Shown here: positions 1 to 7,929 of the stretch, piece after piece
Layout of the letters: the number at the start of each line of letters is the position of its first letter
How positions within the stretch are numbered: position 1 is the first letter of the stretch
Assembly: GCF_002954245.1 (NCBI RefSeq)
Contig: NZ_PPTG01000022.1
Location: forward strand, 1 to 64,000
Origin: Cryobacterium aureum
GTDB taxonomy: Bacteria > Actinomycetota > Actinomycetes > Actinomycetales > Microbacteriaceae
Length of the DNA stretch: 64,000 bases
Direction of reading: 5' to 3'
Program-made: the position numbers and the translations under genes
The notes under the pieces: generated by a model
What the model saw: the letters and a program-made list of their open reading frames with translations, nothing else
What the model was told of the DNA's origin: nothing
Database searches by the model: none

Positions 1-132
1 AATTCAGAATCTGCCCGCCGAAACGCCCTGCCCGCCTGGATCCACGAATACAATCACCACAGGCCCCACACCGCCATCGGAAACCACCCACCCATCAGCC
101 GCTTAACCAACGTCCCTGGGCAGTACAACTAG
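1..132 (+). CDS. IS481/IS3-type transposase, C-terminal fragment (cut by window edge)
   Basis: An open frame runs from the first base to a TAG at 130-132. It encodes a C-terminal tail with YNHHRPHTAIGNHPPISR, the typical end of the DDE integrase core in IS481/IS3-type transposases of Actinobacteria (DNA strand transfer during transposition). Only 43 residues are visible, so I cannot tell whether the gene upstream is intact. The stop lies 6 bases from the stop codon of the convergent copper/CtaG gene. That leaves almost no room for a terminal inverted repeat before the neighbouring gene. The family call rests on this short motif only. Confidence 0.75.
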   Translation, partial: NSESARRNALPAWIHEYNHHRPHTAIGNHPPISRLTNVPGQYN

Positions 133-138
133 GCCCGG

Positions 139-2130
139 CTAGCTGCTCGGGGTCTGCTCGTCGCGCTGGGCGATACGGGCCAGGTTCGCGTTGTAGGCGA
201 TCAGCTCGGCGTCCTCATTGCGGTCTGCCTTGCGGTCCAGCCGCCTGGTGACCTTGGTGTCGTCACGGCTCCACATGATCGCCACGACGACGGCGAGCAC
301 GAACGTGGGCAGTTCGCCGATTCCCCAGGCGACGCCGCCGCCCATCTGCTGATCGGCGATGGCTGACAGGCCCCAGGTTCGTCCCATCGCGCCGTACCAG
401 TCGGCCAGGAGCAGTCCGGTGCCGCTCATCAGGGCGAGGCCGAAGAACGCGTGGAAGGCCATGGTCACGAGCAGCAGCAGCAGGCGGAAGGCGTACGGCA
501 GTCGGTACGGCACCGGGTCGATGCCGATCAGGGACTGCACGAACAGGTAGCCGGTAATGAGAAAGTGCACGATCATCCACAGGTGGCCGATGTGGTCGGT
601 TGTAGCCCAGCTGAAGATCGAGGTGTAGTAGAACACCCACAGTGAGACACCGAACAGCACGGCCGCGACTATCGGGTTGGCGACGATGCCGGCAAAGCGC
701 GAGTGCACAGCGGTGAGGATCCACTCGCGCGCCCCGCGGCTGCCGTCTTGCCGTTTAGCAATCGCTCGCGCGGCGAGCGTCACCGGCGCGCCAGGCACGA
801 GCATCAACGGCACGAGCATGGTGAGCACCATGTGCACCAGCATGTGAGTGGAGAAGAGGTACTTCTCGTACACATTCACTCCACCGTTGGTGATGTAGAA
901 CAGGGTGAGCATGCCCAGAATCCACAGCACGCTGCGGTAGATCGGCCAGGAATCACCGCGACGATGCAGTCGCCAGACGCCGGCGAGGTAGAAGAAGATG
1001 CCGAAGGCGCAAAAAAGAATCCAGGCGAGGTCGAAGTTCCACTCGGTGAAATAGCGTGAAAAGGTCAGCTCGGGAGGCAGCAGCTCACCGGTCAGAATCT
1101 GCGCCGGTGTGGACTGGGGAATCTCGGTCGCGACCACCTGGGCGACCGGGGTCGCCGTGCGGGCGAGCGCTGCCGCGACCCCGGAGGCGAGGCCCATGAA
1201 ACCGAGCTCGGTCACGACCAGCCACCAGAACCAGCGGCTGCGCGCCGGTCCCGAGCGCTGCATCCGCTTGATGAAAAATTGGCGTTGCAGAATGCCAAAG
1301 CCACCGAGGGCGATGAGGGCGGTGACCTTGACCAGCACGAGAATGCCGTAGGGGCTGAACAGGTTGTCCCAGCTGCCGATGCGCAGTTCGGCACTGACAT
1401 AGCCCGACGCCGCCACGACGATGAAGGAGATCAGCGCGAGCGAGGAATACCGCCCGATCACCTGGCGGATGCGTTCGCCGTCCAGCTGGGTGCGCAGAAC
1501 GATGATGGTGAGGAGTCCGCCCAGCCAGATCGCCGCGAAGACCAGGTGCAGGCCGAGGGCCGTGATGGCGGCGTTGTGCCCGGCAGCGCCCGCCGAGTGG
1601 CCCTGCTGGGCCATGGGCAGCAGGGAGGTCAGGGCCAGCACGGTCACGAAGACCAACGCGGTCTGGTTTCGCACGGCGAAGCACAATACGGTGACGCCGG
1701 CGGCGATCAGGGTGGTCGCGAGCCAGGCCTGACCCAGTTCGATCTGGCTGAAGAATTGGCCGACCGTGGCGCTGAACTGGTCGCTGATGCCGAAGGGCAC
1801 GTTGGTGACCTGCAGAAAGGTCAGGAAGCCCGTGACAGCGGATACGACGGCGAACACTGCAGCGCAAGCCGCGGCAAAGTCCAGGGCAGTGCCGAACTCG
1901 CGTTCCTTGGGGCTGAGCGCGAACAGCGTGAGCACGAGGGCACCGATCGTTCCGGCCGCGGCGAGGTTGACCACAAGCTTGGCGATCGGGAGTCCCCAGC
2001 GCACCACTGGTCCCGGGTCGGCCAGGAGCTGGGCCGAGGCGCCACCGCCATAGGCCAGGGCAACAAGGGTGGACAACACAGCGACCAGCAGCAGGGCTGC
2101 CGGTCCGAGAACGCGGACGAGACGGGGCAC
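139..2130 (-). CDS. CopD-CtaG fusion: copper transport / cytochrome c oxidase assembly membrane protein
   Basis: A 663-residue polytopic membrane protein. The N-terminal half (about residues 1-330) has many hydrophobic helices with a CopD-like copper-resistance pattern. The second half (about 350-620) matches the caa3-type CtaG assembly family, with histidine-bearing helices such as STHMLVHMVLTML and DHIGHLWMIVHF. The family role is delivery of copper to cytochrome c oxidase in the cytoplasmic membrane. The fused CopD-CtaG form is common in Actinobacteria. The C-terminus is charged and cytoplasmic. It is transcribed alone, downstream of the HU gene and separated from it by a terminator. Function is inferred from family resemblance. 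Confidence 0.88.
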   Translation of the reverse strand: MPRLVRVLGPAALLLVAVLSTLVALAYGGGASAQLLADPGPVVRWGLPIAKLVVNLAAAGTIGALVLTLFALSPKEREFGTALDFAAACAAVFAVVSAVTGFLTFLQVTNVPFGISDQFSATVGQFFSQIELGQAWLATTLIAAGVTVLCFAVRNQTALVFVTVLALTSLLPMAQQGHSAGAAGHNAAITALGLHLVFAAIWLGGLLTIIVLRTQLDGERIRQVIGRYSSLALISFIVVAASGYVSAELRIGSWDNLFSPYGILVLVKVTALIALGGFGILQRQFFIKRMQRSGPARSRWFWWLVVTELGFMGLASGVAAALARTATPVAQVVATEIPQSTPAQILTGELLPPELTFSRYFTEWNFDLAWILFCAFGIFFYLAGVWRLHRRGDSWPIYRSVLWILGMLTLFYITNGGVNVYEKYLFSTHMLVHMVLTMLVPLMLVPGAPVTLAARAIAKRQDGSRGAREWILTAVHSRFAGIVANPIVAAVLFGVSLWVFYYTSIFSWATTDHIGHLWMIVHFLITGYLFVQSLIGIDPVPYRLPYAFRLLLLLVTMAFHAFFGLALMSGTGLLLADWYGAMGRTWGLSAIADQQMGGGVAWGIGELPTFVLAVVVAIMWSRDDTKVTRRLDRKADRNEDAELIAYNANLARIAQRDEQTPSS

Positions 2131-2296
2131 CTGCCCAGCTTATTCGCCCAGCCCTGGGCATCCGTCGCGCTGGCAGCTACTGGCGGTCTCGAACTCCCGC
2201 CGCGCCGTGAGTTTTAGCCCGATTGAACGGCGCTCGGACTCACGTCTCGACGGCGCACCCACCCGTCTCGCTGCCCAACGGATGCCCGGGGACGGC

Positions 2297-2327
2297 AAAA
2301 GGGGCACCGACCGTAGTCGACGCCCCT
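2297..2327 (-). terminator. Rho-independent terminator after the HU gene
   Basis: On the minus strand, AGGGGC and GCCCCT arms pair around a loop and are followed by a T run (seen as AAAA at 2297-2300 on the plus strand). It sits just beyond the HU stop codon. Confidence 0.7.
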
Positions 2328-2342
2328 CTTTCACAGCAAAAG

Positions 2343-2630
2343 CTACTTGGCGGCAGCCTTGAGCTTGCTTCCGGCGGTCAGCTTGACGCGGTGGCCGGCC
2401 GCGATGGCGATTTCTTCGCCGGTCTGCGGGTTGCGGCCGGTGCGGGCTGCAGTGGCGGTGCGCTCGACGCCCAACCATCCCGGGATGGTGACCTTGCCAT
2501 CAGCGGCAACGGTCTCGGCCAGGGTTGCAAAGAATGCGTTCAGAACGCCGTCAACGGCGGCCTGGCTCTGTCCGGAGTCAGCGGCAACCTTGGCAACGAG
2601 CTCGGTCTTGTTCAGCGACTTGTCAGCCAT
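2343..2630 (-). CDS. hup: HU family DNA-binding protein
   Basis: A 95-residue histone-like protein starting MADKSLNKTELVAKVA. It carries the HU signature region (GWLGVERTATAARTGRNPQTGE) and a Lys/Ala-rich end. HU dimers bend and compact DNA without strong sequence specificity. The open frame extends 36 codons upstream, but ATG at 2630 is chosen. It has a strong AGGAGG ribosome site about 6 bases upstream, and the extension does not resemble HU. The length is normal for the short HU type and lacks the long Lys/Ala tail found in mycobacteria. It is monocistronic, with terminators on both sides. Confidence 0.95.
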   Translation of the reverse strand: MADKSLNKTELVAKVAADSGQSQAAVDGVLNAFFATLAETVAADGKVTIPGWLGVERTATAARTGRNPQTGEEIAIAAGHRVKLTAGSKLKAAAK

Positions 2631-2952
2631 TGAGTGTCCTCCTCGGACCTTCGTCTGTATAAACAGCGATATTCGTAATACGGATGCTCCTCGAAGAGAA
2701 ACCCCGCTGGTCGGTTCGACCGAGTTGAAATCTAGCATTGATCCGCCAAAATCCCCGGATTTACGGCGTTTTTAGACCATTTCGGGGTGGTTTTCCCCTC
2801 TGGGGCACCTGATTTTCGCTCTCCGCGAAACCGCCGGGGACGGAACAGGCCAAAGAGCGGGTTAAACAAAACGGGATGTCGACCGAAGCCGACATCCCGT
2901 TTGGATGATTCACAAGCCGCTGAAGACGAGCTTCAGCGGCTGCCAGAAGGAG
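2631..2952. other. 322-base intergenic region between HU and rpsN
   Basis: This gap holds the HU ribosome binding site near 2640, presumably the HU promoter (no convincing -35/-10 pair recognised), and two hairpins at its rpsN end. I see no coding potential supported by homology. Confidence 0.6.
2868..2902 (-). terminator. Terminator of the rpmB-rpmG-rpsN operon
   Basis: Thirteen-base arms (AAACGGGATGTCG and CGACATCCCGTTT) pair around a short loop. On the minus strand the stem ends in TTTTG. A second hairpin, GCCGCTGAAG / CTTCAGCGGC at 2916-2940, lies between it and the rpsN stop. Confidence 0.75.
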
Positions 2953-3258
2953 TTACCAGCTGGACTTGGTGATGCCGGGCAGCTCGCCGCGGTGCGCCAT
3001 ATCGCGAAAACGAACGCGCGAGATGCCGAACTTGGAGAGGTGGCCACGGGGACGACCGTCAACGGCGTCACGGTTGCGCAGGCGCACCGGGCTCGCGTTG
3101 CGCGGCAGCTTCTGCAGGCCCTTGCGAGCGGCTTCACGCGACTCGTCGGTGCCAGCAGGGTCAACCAGGGCCTTCTTGAGCTCAAGGCGCTTGACGGCGT
3201 AACGCTCGACGATGACCTTGCGCTGGTTGTTCTTGGCAATCATGCTCTTCTTCGCCAT
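2953..3258 (-). CDS. rpsN: 30S ribosomal protein S14 (long, zinc-free type)
   Basis: A 101-residue S14 (uS14) starting [14 protein letters not shown] and ending near [23 protein letters not shown]. This is the long form without the CxxC...CxxC zinc ribbon found in the roughly 61-residue type. It helps assemble the 30S head. It is the last gene of a tight operon with rpmG (2-base gap) and rpmB. In Actinobacteria this trio, when cysteine-poor, is often Zur-controlled. The neighbouring zur/znu genes here are consistent with that, but no clear Zur box was seen before rpmB. Confidence 0.95.
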   Translation of the reverse strand: MAKKSMIAKNNQRKVIVERYAVKRLELKKALVDPAGTDESREAARKGLQKLPRNASPVRLRNRDAVDGRPRGHLSKFGISRVRFRDMAHRGELPGITKSSW

Positions 3259-3260
3259 TT

Positions 3261-3428
3261 TTAGCGCTCCTCACGGAAGTCAACGTGCTTACGGATGACC
3301 GGGTCGTACTTCTTGAGCACCAGACGGTCGGGGTCGTTACGGCGGTTCTTCTTGGTTACATAGGTGTAACCGGTTCCAGCCGTGGAACGAAGCTTGATGA
3401 TCGGACGTACGTCATGAGCCTTAGCCAT
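3261..3428 (-). CDS. rpmG: 50S ribosomal protein L33 (cysteine-free type)
   Basis: A 55-residue protein, [18 protein letters not shown]...[16 protein letters not shown]. It matches bL33 throughout but has no cysteine, so it is the zinc-independent C-minus form. L33 sits near the E site of the 50S subunit. Its ATG overlaps the rpmB stop by one base (TAATG), showing translational coupling. It was found by reading the minus strand directly, because the frame is very short. Zinc-free L33 paralogs replace zinc-bearing copies under zinc starvation in related bacteria; whether a second copy exists elsewhere cannot be told here. Confidence 0.94.
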   Translation of the reverse strand: MAKAHDVRPIIKLRSTAGTGYTYVTKKNRRNDPDRLVLKKYDPVIRKHVDFREER

Positions 3429-3664
3429 TAGATCTTCACCCCACGGGCGAGAACGTCCTTGACGACACTCTCGATACCACGAGCATCAATAACCTTGATG
3501 CCCTTTGCGGACAAGGTCAGTGTGACCTTGCGACGAAGCGACGGCACGTAGTACGTCTTCTTCTGAACGTTCGGGTCGAAACGACGCTTGGTGCGCCGGT
3601 GCGAGTGCGAAATGTTGTGTCCGAAGCCGGGAACAGCTCCGGTCACCTGGCATACAGATGCCAT
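3428..3664 (-). CDS. rpmB: 50S ribosomal protein L28
   Basis: A 78-residue bL28 starting [29 protein letters not shown]. Only one cysteine is present, so the paired CxxC zinc motifs of the zinc-binding form are missing. The frame is open 22 codons further upstream, but ATG at 3664 has an ideal ribosome site (GGAGGTAACT before ATG) and matches the family N-terminus. It is the first gene of rpmB-rpmG-rpsN. The 176 bases upstream up to the zur-end hairpin must hold the promoter. I looked there for a TGANAAT-N-ATTNTCA Zur-type palindrome and did not find a good one. Confidence 0.94.
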   Translation of the reverse strand: MASVCQVTGAVPGFGHNISHSHRRTKRRFDPNVQKKTYYVPSLRRKVTLTLSAKGIKVIDARGIESVVKDVLARGVKI

Positions 3665-3840
3665 AGTTACCTCCATTACCGAAGAGCGAATGCCCTTCCC
3701 AAGATCCCTTGTCGACGGGCAGAACCACATCAGCCCAGAGCTAACTCAAGGCCGGGGGAGAATCGCCCGCAGTGTACGCACACAGGCGTATCAGCTATCT
3801 ACGCTACTAGATCGCAGCGCGACCCGCAAATTCATCCCCC

Positions 3841-3901
3841 CGCGAGAGCGGAGAATTTGCTGCTTCAGCTAGCCCGAAGTGACAATTTTCCCGCTCTCGC
3901 G
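3841..3901 (-). terminator. Long-stem hairpin after zur
   Basis: Perfect 11-base arms CGCGAGAGCGG (3841-3851) and CCGCTCTCGCG (3891-3901) with A/T-rich inner flanks. It sits right after the zur stop and ahead of the rpmB promoter region. It probably ends the znu-zur transcript, although there is no long T run. Confidence 0.5.
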
Positions 3902-3908
3902 ACACGGT

Positions 3909-4301
3909 TTAGGCGGCTTTGGCGGTGCAGGTGGCGCACAGCCCGAACACGTCAACGACGTGGGCGGCCTGGGTGAATCCGTTCTGCCCTGCGACGTCCT
4001 TGGCCCACCGCTCGACGGCATCCGCTTCGATTTCGACGGTGAGACCACAGTTGCGGCAGATCAGGTGGTGGTGGTGCAGGTTGGTACTGCAGGCGCGGTA
4101 CAGGCTCTCGCCCTCCGGCGACTGCAGGGAGTCGGCGTCACCCTCGACGGCGAGGTCAGCGAGCGCGCGGTAGACCGTGGCCAGGCCGATGGGCGATCCG
4201 GTGGCGTGCAGGGCGGAGTGCAGCGCCTGGGCGCTGATGAAGCCGTCGTTTGCGTCAAGGGCGCCCCGCACGGCCTCACGCTGCCAGGTGTTTCGCTTCA
4301 T
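3909..4301 (-). CDS. zur: Fur-family transcriptional repressor, probably Zur (zinc uptake regulator)
   Basis: A 130-residue Fur-family protein. The N-terminal winged helix covers about 1-75 (ATVYRALADLAVEGDADSLQ). It is followed by the metal-binding region HHHHLICRNCG and a C-terminal CATC, giving two CxxC pairs for structural zinc. The protein represses zinc uptake and zinc-sparing genes when zinc-loaded. The frame is open far upstream, but ATG at 4301 overlaps the stop of the permease gene by 4 bases (ATGA), the usual coupled arrangement. Being the last gene of the zinc transporter operon favours Zur over Fur, Mur or Nur. Exact metal specificity is inferred from context. Confidence 0.9.
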   Translation of the reverse strand: MKRNTWQREAVRGALDANDGFISAQALHSALHATGSPIGLATVYRALADLAVEGDADSLQSPEGESLYRACSTNLHHHHLICRNCGLTVEIEADAVERWAKDVAGQNGFTQAAHVVDVFGLCATCTAKAA

Positions 4302-5149
4302 GCTTTCAACCGTAGCGATGTTCTCGTGGGTCGGCGTGCATCCGCTTGGTGGGGCGCGCCAACGGCAGCGACCAGCCGTCGAAGAACCAGTGCGAGCAGG
4401 AACAGGGCGGCCGCGGTCAGGGCGATGGTCGGGCCGGCCGCCACGTCGAGTGAGCGGGAGAGCAGCACGCCAACGACCCCGGACACCGCGCCGAGTACGG
4501 GCGCGATGACGAACATCTGGGTGGTCGTGCGTGAGACGAGCCGGGCTGCCGCGGCGGGGGCCGCGATCAGAGCGATGGCCAGAATGGCGCCGACCGCCGG
4601 CATCGCGGTGACGACCGTGGCCGTGATGAGCACGAGGGTCAGCAATTCGATCGGCCATTCCCTGAAGCCTGCCGCCCGAAACCCGATCACGTCGAAGGTC
4701 GAGAACATGATCTGTTTGCCCAGAAAAACGATGGCCAACACGGCTAACGCCAGCACGATGGCCACGAGAGTCACGTCGTTTGTCGTCACCGTGAGTATGG
4801 AACCGACCAGATACGAGTCAACCTTCACCGGCAGGGATGGGTTGAGACCCTGGAGTAGGACGCCGAGCGCGAATCCGGCGGTGAGCAGAATGCCGGAGGC
4901 GACCTGGTTTCCCTGACGTTTGACTCTTCCGATCATGGTCATGATTCCCACGATGAACACGCTCGCCACCGCCGCACCCAGCGGGATGCTCACGCCCAGG
5001 ATGGCCGCGCCGACCGCTCCGGGGAAAGTCGCGTGGGTGAGGGCCTGGGCGAAAAACGTGCGCTGTCGCAGCACGACGAGGGTACCGACGAGGCCGCTGA
5101 GGGCCCCGATCAGCAGCGCGGCCAGGAGGGCCTGTTCGAAGTAGCCCAT
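4298..5149 (-). CDS. Metal ABC transporter permease (second permease subunit)
   Basis: A 283-residue integral membrane protein with about eight helices and the ABC-3 family signature. It starts [50 protein letters not shown]. Family members form the channel for Zn/Mn/Fe import with a solute-binding protein and an ATPase. Its ATG overlaps the stop of the first permease gene by one base. The C-terminus has a charged tail (HQADARRPTRTS). Two different permeases with one ATPase resembles the TroCD/SitCD layout rather than a single-permease Znu system. Zinc is the likely substrate because of the Zur gene and the His-rich binding protein. Confidence 0.88.
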   Translation of the reverse strand: MGYFEQALLAALLIGALSGLVGTLVVLRQRTFFAQALTHATFPGAVGAAILGVSIPLGAAVASVFIVGIMTMIGRVKRQGNQVASGILLTAGFALGVLLQGLNPSLPVKVDSYLVGSILTVTTNDVTLVAIVLALAVLAIVFLGKQIMFSTFDVIGFRAAGFREWPIELLTLVLITATVVTAMPAVGAILAIALIAAPAAAARLVSRTTTQMFVIAPVLGAVSGVVGVLLSRSLDVAAGPTIALTAAALFLLALVLRRLVAAVGAPHQADARRPTRTSLRLKA

Positions 5150-6036
5150 CAGCGTGCCGCCCGCTCAGCCAAAGCCCGACGCGGGCCGCGGATCCGGTCG
5201 AGGGCGATCCGAACAACCAGGGCCAGCACGTAGCCGGCGACCAGCACGAGCACGACGGTGGCTCCGCTCGGTAAGTCGACTCCGCCGTTCACCGAGGCTT
5301 CGTAGCCGAGCGCGAGCCCCACCCAGGCGGCCAGGATCGCAAAACCCGCGGCCACCGGAAAGAGCAGCCACAGGCGATTGGTCACCAGACGGGCGACAGC
5401 ACCCGGCACGATCAGCACGGCGAGCACGAGCAGGTTGCCCACAGCGCTGCTGGCCGCCACCACGACGAGGGCAATGGCCACGTTGAGCAGAATATCGAGC
5501 CGGAGCGGCCGATAGCCGGCCGCCGCGGTGCCCTCCAGGTCGAAGGCGCGAAACACCTGCTCCTTGAGCGTGAATCCCACGAGGATCAGGGCAAGTAGGC
5601 ACACCACGACGGTCTGGTTGACCTCGGCCGGGCTGACGGTGAGCAAACGGCCAAACAGCAGGGCGTCGAGCTGGCCGACATAGTTTGTTTCCCGTGAAAC
5701 AACGATGATTCCCACGCTGAACATGGCCGTGAAGACGATGGCGATCGCGGCATCCGACGTGACAGCGCGTCTGACGATCACCGTGAGCACGACGGCGGCA
5801 ACGAGGGCCGCGATCATTGCTCCCACGAACAGACCGTCGCGCCCACCCCAGACAAATCCGATAGCCACGCCGGGAAAGACCGCGTGGGTGAGCCCGTCAC
5901 TGATGAATTCGAGCCCACGCAGGTTCACGAGTACCCCAACGAGCCCGGCCACGAGGCTGAGCACCACGAGTACGAGCAGCGCCCTGGCCATGAATGGCAG
6001 CTCGAAGGCTTCGATCAAAGGCGTGAAGAAATCCAC
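5149..6036 (-). CDS. znuB: Metal ABC transporter permease (first permease subunit)
   Basis: A 295-residue ABC-3 family permease with eight to nine hydrophobic helices. It starts [56 protein letters not shown]. The [11 protein letters not shown] loop is the conserved contact to the ATPase in this family. The gene abuts the ATPase gene directly (stop and start adjacent) and overlaps the second permease. It carries a near-consensus parS sequence inside its coding region, at codons giving VSRET. The channel function is well supported; zinc as substrate is inferred from the operon. Confidence 0.9.
   Translation of the reverse strand: MDFFTPLIEAFELPFMARALLVLVVLSLVAGLVGVLVNLRGLEFISDGLTHAVFPGVAIGFVWGGRDGLFVGAMIAALVAAVVLTVIVRRAVTSDAAIAIVFTAMFSVGIIVVSRETNYVGQLDALLFGRLLTVSPAEVNQTVVVCLLALILVGFTLKEQVFRAFDLEGTAAAGYRPLRLDILLNVAIALVVVAASSAVGNLLVLAVLIVPGAVARLVTNRLWLLFPVAAGFAILAAWVGLALGYEASVNGGVDLPSGATVVLVLVAGYVLALVVRIALDRIRGPRRALAERAAR
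5686..5701. promoter_or_regulatory. Near-consensus parS site inside znuB
   Basis: TGTTTCCCGTGAAACA differs at one position from the 16-base parS consensus (A to C at base 7). It lies about 29 kb from the parAB cluster and 36 kb from oriC, within coding sequence. Confidence 0.6.
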
Positions 6037-6834
6037 TCAGTGACCTCCGTGGCCGGGAACCACGATGGTGTGCTCATCCATTTCCACACCCACCGAACCG
6101 AACGCCCGTTGCACGTTGGCCAGGGTCAGCACCGTATCGCGCGGGCCGAAGGCCACCTGGGCGCCGTTGAGCAGCAGAACACTCTCACACACGGCCCGAG
6201 CGAGGTCGAGGTCGTGAGTGGACACGAGCACCGCCACACCCTGCTGTTTGAGGCGTTTCACGGTCTCAATGAGGGCGTCCCGGTTCACCTGGTCGAGACC
6301 GTTGAACGGCTCGTCCAGCAACAACAAGCGCGGGGCGGATGCCACGGCGCGCGCGAGCAGACCGCGTTGCTGCTGCCCGCCCGACAGTTCACCGAAGCGT
6401 GTCTTGGCGCGGTTGCCCAGGCCCACGGTTTCCAGCGCCTCGGTCACGGCCCGGCGATCGTTCTGGCCCGGCATGCGCCACCAGCCGAGTGCGCGGTAGC
6501 GGCCCATCATGACGACCTGTTCGAGTGAGACCGGAAAGTGCGGGTCAAGCTGGTCGGTCTGTGGTACATAGCCGATGTATCCAGCCGGCGCCGGCCACCG
6601 TCCGAGTACCTCAACGGTGCCGGAGGTGCGGGTGATGAGCCCGAGAATACCCTTGAGCAGGGTGGACTTGCCTGAACCGTTGGGGCCGATCAGGGCAACG
6701 GCCTGGCCGGGCGACACGGCGAAATCGATCCCCGTGAGTGCGGGCTCGGCACCGTAGGCAAAGGACGCCGCCGCCACTCGAAGAGCGGCGGCAGCGTCCG
6801 CTGGGGGGGTTACTTGAGAAGTGTTCTCGATCAC
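6037..6834 (-). CDS. znuC: Metal (zinc) ABC transporter ATP-binding protein
   Basis: A 265-residue ABC ATPase. Walker A is GPNGSGKST (about residues 50-58), the signature is LSGGQQQR (about 155-162), Walker B is LLLLDEPFNGLD, and the switch histidine is in STHDL. It powers metal uptake through the two permeases. It lies 7 bases downstream of the substrate-binding gene and abuts the first permease. The C-terminus ends HTIVVPGHGGH, a small His-containing tail. The first 11 residues before the ABC fold are not conserved, so the start could lie slightly further in, but ATG at 6834 fits the operon spacing. Confidence 0.93.
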   Translation of the reverse strand: MIENTSQVTPPADAAAALRVAAASFAYGAEPALTGIDFAVSPGQAVALIGPNGSGKSTLLKGILGLITRTSGTVEVLGRWPAPAGYIGYVPQTDQLDPHFPVSLEQVVMMGRYRALGWWRMPGQNDRRAVTEALETVGLGNRAKTRFGELSGGQQQRGLLARAVASAPRLLLLDEPFNGLDQVNRDALIETVKRLKQQGVAVLVSTHDLDLARAVCESVLLLNGAQVAFGPRDTVLTLANVQRAFGSVGVEMDEHTIVVPGHGGH

Positions 6835-6841
6835 GGGTTAA

Positions 6842-7867
6842 CTATTGCAGGTCGGCGGGCAGTGCAGAGGGTGTGACGCCCCACGATTCGAGCATGAGCG
6901 TTGCATTGTGCAGCTGCGACTTGAGGTAGGTGTCCCCGGCGCTGCCGGTCGGCCCGAGCGAATCGACGTACAGGGCATCGTCACCGGAGTAGACGGTGAC
7001 ACCGGCTTCGATCGCGATCGTCTCGGCGGTTTTGGGGCTGAGTGATGCCTCAGAGAAAACGGCCGTGACACCGGTGGCCTTGATCGCAGCGATCAGGGAA
7101 TCGATCTCGGCGGCACTCGGCTCGGCGTTGTCGTCGAAGCTCGGAATCACCGAGCCGACGTAGTCGATGTGGTACGCCGCGGTGAAGTACCCGAGGGCGT
7201 CGTGGTTGCTCACGAGCAGGCGCTCGCTCTCCGGTACGGTGTCGACGTTGGTGCGGATCCACTCATCAAGGTCAGTGAGCTGGGCCGTGTACGCGGTCGC
7301 ATTGGCCTCGAAGGTGCTGGCGTTGCCCTGGTCGGCGGATACGAGGCCGTCGGTGATCGTCCGCACGATGGTCTCGGCGTTCTGAACGTTCGTCCAGATG
7401 TGCGGGTCGCCGCCGTCGTGGGCGTGCGCATCCGCTTCGTCGGTGTGGACATCCGCTTCGTCGTCACCGTGGTCCTCTCCGGCGCCAATCTCCGAGATGG
7501 TGATACCCGTATCGGCGTCGATCGTGACGCCGTCAAAGCCGGAGGCGGCAATGGCGTCGTCGAGCCATTCTTCAAGTCCGACACCGTTGATGACGAGCAC
7601 ATCGGCGGCACCGAGCGCGGTCAGGTCGGCTGCCGACGGGTCGTAGCTGTGCGCGCTCTGATTGGGCTGGATCAGCTGGGTGAGATCGACTCCGCTGGCA
7701 TCTCCGATGACGTTCCGGGTGAAGTCGGCGACCTGGGTGGTCGTGGCGACGACCGTGAGATCAGCGGCACTGCTGTCGGCACTCGCGGTCGTGCCGGCCG
7801 AACACCCCGAGAGGGCAAGGGCGCCTGACGCGAGGAGTGCGGGAACGGCGAAATATCTCTTGTTCAT
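6842..7867 (-). CDS. znuA: Zinc/metal-binding lipoprotein of ABC transporter (ZnuA type)
   Basis: A 341-residue cluster 9 solute-binding protein. The N-terminus is a lipoprotein signal (LLASGALALSGCS) with the lipidated cysteine near residue 22. The conserved TTTQVADFTRNVIGD start of the mature domain follows. A His/Asp-rich loop (DHGDDEADVHTDEADAHAHDGGDPHIW) is typical of zinc-specific ZnuA proteins. It captures metal outside the membrane and hands it to the two permeases. It is the first gene of the operon znuA-znuC-znuB-permease-zur. A near-palindromic Zur-type operator sits 20 bases before the start codon. Confidence 0.93.
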   Translation of the reverse strand: MNKRYFAVPALLASGALALSGCSAGTTASADSSAADLTVVATTTQVADFTRNVIGDASGVDLTQLIQPNQSAHSYDPSAADLTALGAADVLVINGVGLEEWLDDAIAASGFDGVTIDADTGITISEIGAGEDHGDDEADVHTDEADAHAHDGGDPHIWTNVQNAETIVRTITDGLVSADQGNASTFEANATAYTAQLTDLDEWIRTNVDTVPESERLLVSNHDALGYFTAAYHIDYVGSVIPSFDDNAEPSAAEIDSLIAAIKATGVTAVFSEASLSPKTAETIAIEAGVTVYSGDDALYVDSLGPTGSAGDTYLKSQLHNATLMLESWGVTPSALPADLQ

Positions 7868-7886
7868 CCTCCAAGAATAGCTCTGT

Positions 7887-7901
7887 TGATAATGATTGTC
7901 A
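7887..7901. promoter_or_regulatory. Zur-box candidate upstream of znuA
   Basis: TGATAATGATTGTCA is an interrupted palindrome (TGANAAT-N-ATTNTCA). It matches the actinobacterial Zur operator pattern as described for Mycobacterium and Streptomyces. It lies 20 bases upstream of the znuA ATG, where it could block transcription of the whole operon. Confidence 0.75.
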
Positions 7902-7929
7902 AAACCATTAGCACGCCGTTGGGAAGCGG

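Noticed and set aside
3665..3840. Zur box upstream of rpmB
   Set aside because: I looked for the TGANAAT-N-ATTNTCA pattern and found no match comparable to the one before znuA.
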